This document shows, piece after piece, positions 11,531-24,331 of a stretch of 64,000 nt of DNA. The stretch is from Zeus faber (taxonomy: Eukaryota > Chordata > Actinopteri > Zeiformes > Zeidae), in contig OY482853.1 in the NCBI GenBank assembly GCA_960531495.1, forward strand, positions 6,620,522 through 6,684,521. The letters run 5' to 3'. Positions within the stretch are counted from its first letter, which is position 1; every line of letters begins with the position of its first letter. A model generated the notes under the pieces. It made no database searches, had not been told where the DNA came from, and worked only from the letters and a program-made list of their open reading frames with translations. Position numbers and translations under genes: made by a program.

Positions 11531-14500
11531 TGTTGTTGTGTCGTGCCGTTGTGTATTTATGTTTTAATTGTTTAGTGTCCGTTAGAAAGAATTGGTTTTG
11601 GTCAACGTGTCCTGGGAGATTTCAATTTCCCGGACAAATGGGAGAGATTCCGGTTTATTATTTGTGTTTATTGAGCTTAAAAACAATTGATAAGCAGGCT
11701 ATATAGAGAATGACATCACCAAGGCATGTCGATTGATTGAATATTCAAAATAAAAGAAACCCCTTTAGTTTAACTATTTTCAAAAATTAATAAATAAATA
11801 TTAAGAATTGAAATCCAATAATTTCATAATTTCTTCTCTTTCTTAATTTTGATAATTCAATATTAATAAGTGCAGCTGCTTTAATTAACATTTCATTAAA
11901 ATAAAATTTTGATTGAATCCATAACAAAGTAAATATGACAAGTAGGTCTAAATAAATAATAACGTTTGTGGTGTTGTCCGTATTTGTCGGGACGTCTCAT
12001 CAACATATTTTAAACAGTGAATATTTACCGTCTGCTTTGGGTCGGAACTTAAATATCCAAAGAAACACCAAGCTATCGATGTATGTGTCCCAACAACACA
12101 TGATCTTTCTGCTCGTCCTCAGCGTCCTGGAGCCTGCACTTCGTCTCCGCTCCGTGTGCGTTTACAAGCACAACCTGTCCACGAGGGAGAGGGCGACATT
12201 TTGACCGGAGAGATTTAAATTTGTCGAACTCGAACAGATTTTCCCGGTCAAAAACCAGCAAATACCGGATAACGGAAACGCTGAGCTTCTTAAATTCAGT
12301 GTCAAAGTTGGACATGTAAAGTAAATGGGATCCAGGATAAATGAACAGATTCTTCCGAATTCTGCGATGCACCAATAGGGTTACCATTCAAGCGTAATCT
12401 CAGCAGGACAGACATCAAAGTTCAAATACCTATGTGGCTTGCAGAAAAGTGAAAGCAAACACTAAATCTGAATTTACTCACATCGTTGACATACAATAAC
12501 ATAAAAAAACACAAAGTTTTATTTAAAAAATAAACGTTGTACAAGGCCCTCATAACAAGTGTCTGGCCCCGGAACTTTGGCGGTTTGTTCATATCTACTC
12601 CTTTCTAAAGGCTGCCCCAGACAAGGGAGGTGCAGACCTTGTTCTCATCAAACAACAAATGTGTTCATGATGGTAACATACTTAACATTATCTTCTTACA
12701 ATAACTGTAATGAATCTTGTTATTTATGTATATTTTAATGATAGTTATCTCATGGTGGAACACATTAGATACACAGTGACGTGATCCACTGAAACAAAGC
12801 TTCATTCTATCATTATAGGTCATTAATGCTGCATCTTTGATTATACAGTATAATGTGGCCATTATGTTGATAATCATTTTTTTTATTCAAGAAACTGCAT
12901 GAGAAGGCTGACTATCTGAATATTACACACTGGACTGTACAATGCACTTCCCAAATACAAATATAATCCCTAGTAATACCACTTTTGTCAGTAGAGACAT
13001 AATGAGTCAGGCTGCACCAGGAGCTTGATTAAAAACAGGGGTGTTATGTTAAACAAGTGATAATCCAAGCGATGTTTGGAATTTACGGAATTCCTTGGCC
13101 ATACAATACGAGGCAGTTCCAAATTGCAAGATTCGGGAAAGAAAAATATATATATATATATATATTTAAATCTCATTTGTCAGTGCTAACTGCTGATGGA
13201 ACAGATCTGCCACTTGCTGCATCACAATCTCAAAGACCATATTATTTATACAATATTTGTGGCATTTTTACGCCATTTAAAGTTTTTCTATGGGTCTCAC
13301 TACTGACATGCATCGATTCCATACATTTCAGACAAATAACAGATTTTATCAAAATGTCATTCTGTGTTAAAACAGACTTAAAAATAGTATTAATTAAAGT
13401 CATCCCATTTGGGGGAAAGCAGATTTGATAAGACTACGGTACTGGACAATCTCATGTAATATTGTTGGGGAATCTATTAAGTATGCGTACGAAGGAATCT
13501 CCAATCAGCCCAAAACATTTCATAAGCAGTCTTCCGTTCATTTCTGAATGTTTCATTACCTAAATCATCAATTATTCAAATGCTTCACAGCTGGAAAATT
13601 AAATACCCCAGCCATTGCTCTTGTCACCACTGGAAACACTTGTACACACAGAGGCAGCTGTTTGTTGCTCTCAGCCGTCCTGTGTGGACACCACATGTTG
13701 AATTTTAATTACATTGATCAAAAATACGAAGCGTATCCTCCAGAGTGACAACGTACTTTTACTGTTAAAAACATTAATCACGATGATGGATAAAACTACT
13801 ATCCCTTCATTTTTTTCCCCTTTATTTAAACTGATGTCTCAAGGTGGGACGGATCTATTCATAATACAGATACTATAGCTGTACCTGTACTGTGTGTGTG
13901 TGAGTGTGTGAGTGTGTGTGTGTGTCTACGGTGGGGGTGTGTGTGATCCCTGGTGTGAGAGTGGAGGGGCGTTCGTTCTTTCATTTGCAGTCGCCTCACG
14001 TCATTTGCATCTTTGACTCTGTTTTCTAAAGCAATGCGATTATCCAGCCGAGAGCTCCGCCCGACCGCTGGTGGATTACTGAGCAGCAGCGAGACACCGG
14101 GTCAACACCACGAGGAGAAGCAGAGCGACTGTTCCCTGGCCAAGATGCTGCTACCCGTCTAATCACAGAACGAGGGGACAAGGAGGAAGCAAGCTGAAGG
14201 AAAAAGAGAAAGAAAGAAAGAAAATGGATATAAAGGAAACAAGGAAGGAATGTAGACAGCAATAGAGGAAGTAGAAAATGAAGAAATGTAGACAGCAAGA
14301 AAGAAAGTAAAGAAGGATTATAGCGATGAAGGAGGGGAGGAAGTAAAGGAGGCAGATATCTCTAATCTCATCTTTTAGGGATAATATCTTTAATCTGTTC
14401 CTCCAAAGACAGCCTCATGGTGGGTGCACAGGGTCCTCACATCCTGAGAATTGTGGAAACGCCACAAGCCGTCACATCACAGGCACAGCGCTGGCGTAGA

Positions 14501-15784
14501 CCCGCCACTGAAGGACCGGAACCACAGCGGGGACACAAATGAGGGGCTGTTATTTCATGTCGAAGTTGACCGTCCGACTCTAAATGTTTAATATTGCGGG
14601 GGCGATCATCCACTAAATCAGTAACACCCCCAAGTACAACAGAGAGACCCACCGCCCGCAGCATCATTACACTCGATTAGATTGATCGAAGGTCTAAACT
14701 GAACGAATTTACTTTCCCTTCAGGAGGAGTGGGGTATAATTACTTGCATCAAGATGTGTCCCGGGTCCTCAGACGTCCCCCGCAGTAAATCCAAGGTTAG
14801 TCAAAACCCCTCACACCCCCCCCCCCCCCCCTGATTTTACTGCTCGCTGTGATATCCCCGTGACATGCAGGCGAAAAGAGATGAGAGTGGCCTCCAAGGA
14901 TCGATTTTTTTGTATTCATTTCAGGTGATATCTTTCTGTCATCATAAACGTAGACCACACTATAGTGTCACGCAATATGACAATGTCTTTATTTCCTGGG
15001 AATGCAAAATATTTTGCCATATGATATTGCGAAAACACTATACACTACAAGTGGAAATATCAAATGATTACCCGGCCACAGATTGAACATTCTGATTTAC
15101 AGCCTGATTAAATAGAGCTTTGGAAATGAGTCATGGATAGATAATTGTTGAATGAGACATTCATTTATCACTGAGCGAGCTGCTGGCTGTCTTTCCTCAA
15201 CTCTTTCATCATGATGAAATTATTTTTTCATGCAGCTCCAGACAAGTTGTTCTGTAAGTGGGCACAGCGGCCCCTGAAGAGGTTCAACGCAGTTACAAAG
15301 AAAATTTGATCCGAGATTGCATTCCCAGGAATCACCCCATTCAAAAACAACAAAAAAAAAAAAAAATACTTTATTTCCAAACAGCCACGACCGTCGCTCC
15401 ACGGGCAGTGCGGACAGTTCCGCCATTCAGTGAGAAATCGCTAACACCCTGCCCTTCAGGACAGGCTTGAGTTCCGTTTCAGGAGCTACACCCTGAACGC
15501 TCCACCTCATCAGGATCTTCCTCCGCTTCCTCCGTTCCCACTTCTCGGTTTGTTTTCTTCCACCCAACCACTTTCTAACCCTCTACCTGTCAGTTTGTAT
15601 AACTCTAAAGAAGCGCAAAAATAAACCTGTTATTCAACTGGGCCACTCTGTTGATGTTACCTTTTCATATTGAGGCTTTTGCTGACCAAGACCACGACGT
15701 CCATTTGGTTCGACTGTGAATGACATGCATGAGTCTTTTAGGATGGAGGCATCTGCTGAAGGACATTGTGCAACATAATGGAGC

Positions 15785-16000
15785 TTGTTCTCAGGCTGTT
15801 TTGCCCCATGACACCATTTTTAGGTCACAACATTTTTCATCAAAAGCAATTACACTTTGAGGAAAGTTCCTCTTTTTCCCCCTTTTATTATTATTTTGGA
15901 GCCAGCGCCGCTATTTGGATGTGCTACAATTCACATTTAAGGTCATACGCAGCAGACTGAGGCTAAATAATAAATCATTCTTACTGTACAGTACTTTCAA
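15785..16000 (+). repeat. dispersed repeat remnant paired with 62494-62720
   Basis: Shared blocks in order: CTCAGG-GTTTT, GGCCCCATGAC, TTTGGAGC, TACAATTCACATTTA, and a GCAGA-TGAGGC-AAATAA-like tail. The start of the 62-kb copy (CAGGGGTTTTCAAGC) has the look of a hAT-type terminus. No target duplication could be found for either copy, so the family stays open. Confidence 0.5.
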
Positions 16001-19000
16001 AACTGATAATTCTGGTCAAAGTGCAGATATTCCACATTACGTATTAGGAAACAGTGTCATGTGAATCAAATATCAATATATCAGTCTTGAAATGTCCCAC
16101 AACCCTGTGTGTATATGAAGTGATGTCACGGTTGAGAACGTCTGATAATATAATCATTGTTCCACGGACAGTCCAGACAGCTGAAAGATTCTCTGCAAGA
16201 TAATGACCATGTTTTCATATGTGCGGCGCTGATAAATAGTGCTTTCAAGTAAAGCTTCTTGGGGCATCTTGTTGGCATAGAAATAAATCTCCAGTCCCTG
16301 ATTAGCCATTTCATACTGTATATAAATATATTCATTTAGGATTTCAGAGTAAGAATTTGAGCGTGTGCAGGTATCTACTGTTGCGGTTATTTCATGTGAA
16401 CTACAACTCTTCAGTTCTGCGACTAACAAGGCTTGCACCACAATATAATTTAAGGTCATATGAGTGTAGTTAGAGAGAGTCCTTGCAGAGTAAAACTCAA
16501 TTACAGCAGAGAAATAAATAAAACCCACTACCTCTGAATCTGTGTGTGTGTGTGGTTATGTGTGTGAACAGGAATGCACAAAGGGGCAATTCTAGGACAC
16601 TAAAGCTACACTGCACATTGAAACCATGACAAAAGGAAAAATAGTTAAACAAAACACGTTGCTGAGAGGCAATGAATTATGCTGCTGTCACTCATTGTCC
16701 TATGCGATGAATCAGCGGGTGCAAAGCCACAGAGCCCTGTTTTCACCTCTCCTGGCCTGAGTTTCATGTTCAATGGCCAACGGAACTGAATAATCCGAGT
16801 TGACTTGAAAACCCCCTGTTCTGCGGTACGGGCTGGCCGGTATTGACCAGATCAATGATCACAATATCTTTTACAAATACCACAATTTAGATAATTCGAC
16901 AATATTTTGGGGATGTCTTTTGGTGCTTTGATAAGATATTTACACACAAGAAATGTTTGAGGAACAATCATAAGTAGAGGCATTGATTAGAACAGCTACA
17001 ACAGAAAATTGCATTTGCTTTACTGCAATTCGGCCTTAAACACAACATTTAACTACAGATCAATATTATGATAACCAAAATCAGAGACAATATCTAGTCT
17101 CGTATCACGATCATCGATGTTATAATTACAGTCAATACCTGTGGTTAACGGAGAAGTGCACACAGCACAAAAGGTGAACTGTGGTGCTGCATGAGCAAAT
17201 CCACCTGATGCGCCTCTGAAAGTTCAAACCCTCTGTCACATTGAGAGCCAAAGCAACGTCCTGAGGGCAAGAATGACTAATCGCAGTGCAACCTGAATAA
17301 CCCAGCACAGTTTTATTCATAGCGTGCTGAATGACAGGGAGGCCAGATGGCAGCTTCTTACCAGACCATGCAGCGCAAAAACCACCGGCAGTTGGGGATA
17401 CATGTAGAGAGCGGCAGCAGAACACCGCGGACAGACAGGGCCGACTAGGATTACGTGCGTCAACAACTACAACATGCATTTCAGACTGCACCACATGAGC
17501 TACATGGCGGCGTGTTGATACGTGTCAAGTAGTCACTGTAACAAGATGAGAGGCCACTGAGTCACAACTGTCTATTTAACAGTTCTGTTTACCGCACAGG
17601 TGGTTTATCTTTGTATGGCAGAACTTTGTTTATCTGAACCTCAATTATCCCTGCGTACGGATCAACTGAACAAGCTTTCTTCCCCTGTCTCACCAGCTGG
17701 TGATCAGGCACTGCCGGCTGTGAGGTGCAAATCAATACGCTGTCATTGTCAAATGCGTATTACAGACAGAACTCTCATGCACGCAGGCTAAATTTAAAGT
17801 CAGAGAAACAGATGCAGGTATTATCAGATGTTTAGATGTTTCTGACACAGTTCACTGTTTCCATTTATGTTGATTGATTTGGGAGTTTTTATGCATTCAT
17901 TCATGGTTCAGCCAACCAGCCCAATGGGGATAGGATGGGATGTTAGGGCAGAATACATACAAATAATCATTAATGGTTCATTAACATTGGACAATTAGTC
18001 CAATAGTGATTGCTAAAGCAAGCCATGGAAACTACTGCTCCTCCTCCACACGGCTTCTTAACCTTCGTAGTAGAGGAGTCCTGCAACACCGGTCGTTTGG
18101 TAATGGAAGGGTCGTCCATGCTGCACAACCTAAAATGAAACCAGTATGGGATATAAGCGGCATTGTTCACGGGGCGGAGACACATCTGGGGGTGAGACCT
18201 GTCCAGAGTTGTTGTTGAGAGCTTGAAACTTCAGCAGCCGTGAAGGTCACAGTGGATTGACTGGCATTTATCAACAAAATTTGTGACCCCCACTGATATA
18301 GAGGCCAATTAGCACAATAAGTAAATCAAATATTACTTATTGTACCTTTAAAGAGAGCAAATATAAGGTTCAAATGCATCAATAGTTAAAACAATAATGG
18401 AGTCAATTATTAATTGGTAAATAACAATTTAAATTAAACTACATTTTAGCAGTGAGATAATCGTTATATACGGAGTAGGTGCAACAGGCAGTAATGCCCA
18501 GCAGGTTATACCTGCTACCTCTACATTTACTGTGCCATTCAGTTTCACTTCAAAATGTGATATTAACATAGTTTGTGGTGATCATTTGTCATCACAAGCA
18601 TTTTGTACATTATAAACTTGTTTTACTGTCATTGTGGGGTATAAATCAATCACATAGATCAATCAAATAATCCAAAAACAGATAAGCCGAATCTAAGAAA
18701 GATTTGTTTTAGACCCAAGTGGTACTGCGGTCACCCTGATGTCTCCCTTATAAAGTATTTTGAAAAGCGTTGACACTGAAAATTTTGATGACACTGTACA
18801 CCAGGGCTGAACTTCATAGAATTAAATATGTTGCAATTGTTTTCACAGCTATTATGCTTGAAAAAAACAACTCAAAATATGGTTATTTAAGTCTACTTTT
18901 CTATGAGTTGTTGAACAACAATAAACCAATAAAGGCACTACTGTTGACCTTTTCAGTGAGGCTCTTTTGGGATTGAGTGACACAATCCAGACATGTATCT

Positions 19001-19970
19001 CAAAGTCAACATCTTATTAATTTATTCTACGTCTTAAATTAAAAAAACCTTCACATCAGCTTTTGCAATATAGATTGCAAAGATAGCTATAGATAGCACT
19101 GTGCAATATAAATATTTCAAAGCGCTGATATTGTGATATCAATATAAATCCAATATATTGTGCAATTGTACTGCACTCTCACAGCCACACAATAGAGAGG
19201 CATCAAAAATGCAAAAAACATAAGCCAATTGAAAGCAGTTTGGGTTTCTCTACAGAAAATCCCATTTCAACTGATGGATTTAGGCACTGTGCATTGGCCC
19301 AGTGCCTGTATGATGTACTGTATAGTATCATCAGGCATTACTTACTCTATGATATGACTCAATTTTTGCCATCTCACAAAGATACAATTTGAGGAAGCAT
19401 TTGATATGTGGTGATGCAGATCCTGAAGTGTTGCCTATCCTGCTTAGTGTGTCATCACGTACAGTACGTAAAGAATGAGATTTATTTACACTGTTCACAC
19501 TAGATTGGTTCTTGATGTGTATAATGACACACAAGGAAGAAGAAGACCTGGCATGGCAAGACAGCACAATAAAATGAAATCCCAGAACTGCAACATTACA
19601 TGTTGATATACGTGAAAGAGGTATTGCAGAAATAAGTAATAGAGATACAATGACATGTCATTAACATTTCTCACCAAACCTGAAGAAAACACATTCCGTA
19701 TCAAACACCCTTGCATCTACTAAAAATGTCACCCCGTAAAGAGACAAGCACTACAGGCAGATTGAGATGGAACACCAATAAACTATATGAAAAAGCAACA
19801 GACACCCAAACCACTTCATAGTGGAGACAGATTGTCCCAAACCGCTTAGAGAAAGAACAGCGTCCCACAGCCAGATCTGAAACTACAGCAAGTGCCAGTT
19901 TACTCCACATGTGACATGCAGGGAGGGTTTGTCTCTCTCACCTGACCCTCCTCCCCTGCTCAGTTCTTAC

Positions 19971-20173
19971 CCATACTGGGGCCGATTGTACTCGGCTGGA
20001 TGCTGCAGCACCACAGGCCCCCTCGTGGGACTCTCGCTCACACCGCCCATCCCGTCCATCCGGCACGGCACGCCCGGCAAGCTTCCGTTCACCTCGGACC
20101 GCGTCCCATGCGCCACTCCCTGCCCCGCGGGCTCTCCTGCCTGGGGATCTGGTTCTGTGACCTCCTCCTCCAT
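19971..20173 (-). CDS. caln1: candidate alternative caln1 N-terminal exon
   Basis: From the ATG at 20173-20171 the minus strand encodes 67 residues (start MEEEVTEPDPQAGEPAG, end LQHPAEYNRPQY) plus GG of a split codon. It then meets a strong donor, TATGG|GTAAGAAC (exon end 19971). The next caln1 exon begins GGAGAAGATG, so joining gives GGG-GAG-AAG-ATG, that is Gly-Glu-Lys-Met-Pro-Phe-His-His-Val in frame. Mammalian CALN1 has a longer isoform with a Pro/Gly-rich N-terminus ending in Glu-Lys just before MPFHHV, which this arrangement matches. The peptide itself is not similar enough to be sure. The start is uncertain: the frame stays open about 45 codons further upstream but without another ATG. 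It sits in CpG-rich DNA, as expected for a first exon. It could be wholly 5'UTR. Confidence 0.55.
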
Positions 20174-20425
20174 CGGTCTAGCTCTGTGGCGTGGTGGCGG
20201 ACTCCGAAGTGCAGCTCCAGCAGCGCTAACAGACCGCCTGTCCCCGAGCCACTGAGCCGGACTGCCTCCACAATTTTGGCTTCTCCCAGAGCGGCAGCAT
20301 TGGTTCACGGAAACACCGCCGTTAATATTTGAGCAGTGGGAAGAGAGCAGCAGGTACAGTGGCTCTCTCTAGCTCCACTCCCTGACTCCCTGACTCCCAA
20401 CCCCTCCCTCCCTGCCTTCCAACCA

Positions 20426-20451
20426 CCCCCACCCCTATTCCCCTATCCCCC
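20426..20451 (-). promoter_or_regulatory. potential G-quadruplex, sense strand of caln1 leader
   Basis: On the minus strand there are four G runs of 5, 4, 4 and 5 with loops of 3, 4 and 1 nt. This fits the standard G3+N1-7 quadruplex rule. It lies 253 bp upstream of the candidate caln1 ATG, in probable 5'UTR or proximal promoter. A second set of G4 runs is on the plus strand at 20774-20804. Function is inferred only. Confidence 0.5.
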
Positions 20452-20560
20452 AATCCCTCTCCCCAATGCAAAAATTCCTCCACATGGGCAGAGAGAGTGG
20501 AAGGCTCATTAGCGAGTCTGAATGACTGAAACAGACCTGTCAGCCTGGGCTGTGCGCACA

Positions 20561-20562
<2 letters not shown>

Positions 20563-20604
<42 letters not shown>
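20563..20604. repeat. (AG)21 microsatellite
   Basis: Pure run, lying in the CpG-rich leader region between the two candidate caln1 5' exons. On the sense strand it reads (CT)n. Confidence 0.97.
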
Positions 20605-20608
<4 letters not shown>

Positions 20609-21397
20609 CACATCTCATTGGAGTGTGCTGGGGGATGCTGTGAGGACACACACCGGGATGCCGCAGGACACACACACACAGGGAGGCCGTGAGACACTCG
20701 ATGCGGAAAGAGCCCGTGTCGCGTAAAAGAGGGGGCCGCCGCGCGTAAAAGGCGTGCGCGACTGGAGCAGCGTGGGGATGGGGACGGGGACGGGGACGCT
20801 GGGGATGAGGGTTCCGATGAGCATCCCTCGCACCTCCTGTACATCGCACCTGACAACTGTTTCATCACCATGGCAACTCATCAAGGTTGACAGAAATCAC
20901 ATTCATTAAAAAATCACATCGTCTCCATCGTGGGTAGACGTGGCACTCTGATTCATCCGTCCATCTGAGCGTAATTCGGGGGGATTCGTGGCGGCTTTAG
21001 ATTAAAAATAAAAAATGAAATGGATCGGACCTAGATACGATTATTGTTGTAAGTATATTCCCGCTTAACTGTCCAAATCCATTCACTTCAACACTGAAAC
21101 GCTGTTAAACTCACTTTACCGGTTCTTTTTACACCTCTCAGTGAAGCATTTAAATAGACTCATGTCATTTTTTTTAAGCGACAATGGCCCAGGAAAACAA
21201 ACTGAAATAACTGAATATTTAAACACATCGGAAGATAATGGAGTATGGTGCTTCTGGGGGATCCGGACAACAGGTGCCGGACTGAGTACAACACACTGGG
21301 GATTAAACGCAGACAAAAACAACAACAACAACAACAACAACACGTCGTTAGTTCGAGCATCGACACGGTCATTGGCGGGTCACTTCGCGCCGCTTAC

Positions 21398-21960
21398 CTC
21401 TGGGGGTGATCGCCTCGGAAAGTAGTGAATCGGACCCGCAATCGACGCCGAAGTCGCGGTGGAATCCAGTTTTAGACCCGGCTCGGCTCCTCTTCCCGCG
21501 GACGCTCCTCCGTGGGCTCACAGCTTCATGCCTCCGTCCCGCGGTGACGAGACGAGACGAGTCGGCGCAGGTCGCCGCAACGGTGCGTCCGCGCGCAGCG
21601 CTTCATTCCACTTGTCGCCGGAACGAGTCCGCCGGCGTTCGGTTTTCCTTTCGGCGTTCCCCGCCGACGCGCTCCCCCCCCGCCCCCGAAAAAAAAAAAA
21701 AACCCCTCCGTCGTCCGGAGCGCTGCCACTTAGCGGGGAGCGGGTTGACGAGCGGCCCGGTGACCCGGCGTCCGGAGCGCTGCCACTTAGCGGGGAGCGG
21801 GTTGACGAGCGGCCCGGTGACCCGGCGTCCGGAGCGCAGCGAGCCGAGACGCGGTTCCGCGGAGAGACGTGATTGGCTGGACGGACGCGCCGCGCGGAAT
21901 CGCCTCCGAGCGGTGCGCGGGCGGCGGGGACCGAGGGGGGGGGTTCCAACCGCCAAACGG
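21398..21960 (-). promoter_or_regulatory. caln1: CpG island with probable caln1 promoter and first 5' exon
   Basis: The stretch is strikingly GC- and CpG-rich compared with its AT-rich neighbours. On the minus strand it ends with a consensus donor, CCCAGAG|GTAAGCG (exon end 21398). The transcription start cannot be placed. Read through to the next exon, the last codons would be GDHPQ-R-EK-MPFHHV without a stop, but no good ATG supports a coding role, so 5'UTR is the simplest reading. The lower exon at 19971-20173 would then be a second first exon or a cassette exon. The open frames of up to 198 codons on either strand here are GC-rich chance frames. Confidence 0.6.
21712..21837. repeat. 57-bp tandem duplication in CpG island
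   Basis: Two identical 57-bp units, 21712-21768 and 21769-21825, each start CGTCCGGAGCGCTGCCACTT. A 12-bp partial third unit follows at 21826-21837. The units contain several CpGs and CCCGGTGACCCGG-like palindromic words. Perfect identity implies recent duplication or an assembly artefact. Confidence 0.95.
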
Positions 21961-22229
21961 GGCAACACGACAACCCCCCCCCCGTACGGATGTCAACGTT
22001 GAAAACAAATAACAAATACAATATAAAACATGAACACATTGTTGGTTGTCTGGATTCAATTTATATAAGATGTCAATAATGATGACAAAAACATTCATGA
22101 TAATGATAATAATAATAATAATAATAATAATCCTAACTCCCCCACGAAGTCTATGATATTTGGTGGCGCCCAACCGTTAAACTTATCGTGTTTGGTCGTT
22201 ACTGCGGACAGCGCACTAGCTAGCTAGCG

Positions 22230-22915
22230 AGGACAACCAGTATTTGTACTTCATTAATTCTCTTTGTTACTCATATTTAGTACAAATAGTACAGGCACTT
22301 CATTACTGTAATGTACTTCAGTACAGTTTTCAAGTATCTGCACTTACTTAAGTATATTCAGTTTTGGTTGTCGGCTAATCCAAGCTACGTTTCAAATGAA
22401 ATATCTATACCTTCGATTATTCTTATTTTATTTTTTAACCATTTGTATTTATATTTATATACATCACCTATACTATTTTATTTTTTTTTTGTAAATTGTA
22501 TTCTGGATCTGCATGAGCACCTGCGGGAATAAAGGTACAGCAGCACTTAACACCAGCGTCTGTTACTGTATGTCAGACGCTGGAGATGACGAGTACTTTT
22601 AATACTTTAAGTACATTTAAGAGCAAATACTTTTCCGTTCGGGAATTCGTACTTTTACTTCAGTACATAGGGAATAGGAAGTTTGACGGTTGCTATGGGT
22701 TGCTATTGACTCCGGTCGCACATTTTTGGAGGCTCACCTCTGCAAGGTTTTCTGTGGCAGTTTTTCCACCTAACAGGACTTCCAGACTGTCTTTTAACTC
22801 AAAAATGCCGACCGACGTTCACAGTGAGTGATCCCCCAAATATGGCGGCTTGCTCCAGCAACGTGACGTCAGCTTCACATTCCCAAGGGTCTGAGTGCTT
22901 CATCCACCACTGATG
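22230..22915. repeat. degenerate AGTACTT/AAGTACTTT-rich miniature element
   Basis: Repeated words of the type TTTGTACTTC, CACTTACTTAAGTATA, ACTTTAAGTACATTT and CTTTTACTTCAGTACAT fill 22230-22680. The right side ends GCTTCATCCACCACTG. This wording matches a widespread fish miniature element that ends in 'tccaccactg'. The left terminus is not intact and 22690-22870 is unrelated, so the copy is old or interrupted. Confidence 0.4.
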
Positions 22916-23370
22916 ATATCCACCAAGGGAATTAAAAGAAGCCTTATTTATCAGTAGTATTACCCACATAATGTATTGACAGCCCACCTTTGAAATACTG
23001 TATATGGTGATTACTGTAAGTGTTTCCTACACCAAAGGCATTCGCTGACTGAAGCGAAACAAACCTGTTTGCTCTAACAGGAGCGGGCTAAAAGACTACA
23101 CCGCCCGTTTTCGAGCGGTCTTTAAAGACAGCCAAAGAAAACTTCAAAGGCAGCCAAAAGATTAAAAATTAAGCACTGCAATACAGCTCCATTATACCGT
23201 GCCTTGTATTTTTAGACACTTTTGTGACAGCCAATGTGAATATGAATGAGCAGGTTGCATAAGCAGGTTACCAACATAACAATCAAATAAGAACCAAAAT
23301 ATAAAGGCAAGAATATTTGCAAGAAAAGTGTGACACGTCTTCACTTTGCTTATTTTTTCTTTTAAAATAT

Positions 23371-23372
<2 letters not shown>

Positions 23373-23420
<48 letters not shown>
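23373..23420. repeat. (AT)24 microsatellite
   Basis: Pure AT run in intergenic DNA. Confidence 0.97.
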
Positions 23421-23424
<4 letters not shown>

Positions 23425-24199
23425 TGTATACATCACATTATTTGCTACTTCATCAGATTCAAACATGTTTGGAGGGAAATAAATTGCTAAAAAATGAGAA
23501 CGAAAGAGGTTTTGGATTTTCACTTTTCAAGCTTTTTCCATGAAGCACTTTTCAGTGATGTGTTATTTTTACCCAGGAAGCTTTCTTTTCAAAGGTTATC
23601 TCATTTAAAGTCTTACAGCTTGGGAAGTAGGCTGCCTCACCCTCTGAAAGCAGATCCCTATTTGGCATATACTGCATATACAATACTGTATGTATATGGG
23701 TGTATATTTGTATGAGTCAGTACATCTCTGCGCCTGCTGTCTCTTCATCTGCCCTTTTCCACGGGAGATGTCACCAGAAGAGAAACCTTTTCTGTATTTG
23801 CTGACATGAAGTTAAAATCCCCAAACTGCCTGGCAATAACAGTGCTCCTTGGAGTTTTGCCAGCTTCTAACCCTAATGGGGAACCAATATAGGAATTTCC
23901 TGACAATAAAGTCTTCATTACTGCGACATACACACTTGTACAGAGACACACATGCACGCACGCACAATGACAATCACACACGCATACACCTGTGTACTTC
24001 CACAACCAAATAAAAACACACAGGGTGTGTGCACAGTACATTAAGTTTATCAGCAAAGTTGTAAGACTACCTCCATGTTCTGGTGTCTATTTGAATTATG
24101 ACCTTTTGTTTAGGACAGAATATCCTGATATAGGGAAACAGCATGGGAGACAAAAGAATAACTGATCGACTTACAACGTATCCATACACTCAAGGAGGC

Positions 24200-24331
24200 A
24201 GCCATGCAAGGCTCATCGGGAGCTGTTAGGGGTTAAGTGTCCTGTTCAAGGACACGATGAGCCGGGGACCGAACCGGAAATTTTCCGATCACTAGATGTC
24301 CCGCTCTACCTCCTGAGCCACAGCTCCCCCG
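24200..24331 (-). repeat. tRNA-derived SINE head
   Basis: Reading the minus strand, an A box (GTGGCTCAGGAGGTAGAGCG) and a B box (GGTTCGGTCCCCGGC) are followed by the body phrase AGGACACTTAACCCCTAAC. This is the same design as 1145-1312 in opposite orientation. The tail is missing or diverged. Confidence 0.8.

Larger units (their letters stand above)
9498..19970 (-). other. caln1: caln1 intron (5' side)
   Basis: This separates the candidate N-terminal exon (donor at 19970) from the MPFHHV exon. It contains the fish dispersed repeat at 11195-11530, an (AC)n run at 11149-11173 and a repeat remnant at 15785-16000. AT-rich stretches near 16840-17130 and 19070-19160 resemble degenerate miniature elements with 'caatat' motifs, but borders could not be set. 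No further exon was recognised. A 124-codon minus frame at 16154-16528 has no familiar domain. Confidence 0.6.

Noticed and set aside
20322-20871. Open frames of 120-175 codons on the minus strand
   Set aside because: Built on the AG/CT microsatellite and C-rich tracts; likely 5'UTR or promoter of caln1.
21406-22039. Open frames of 120-198 codons in the CpG island on both strands
   Set aside because: GC-rich DNA has few stops; the frames overlap each other and the 57-bp duplication and show no known domain.
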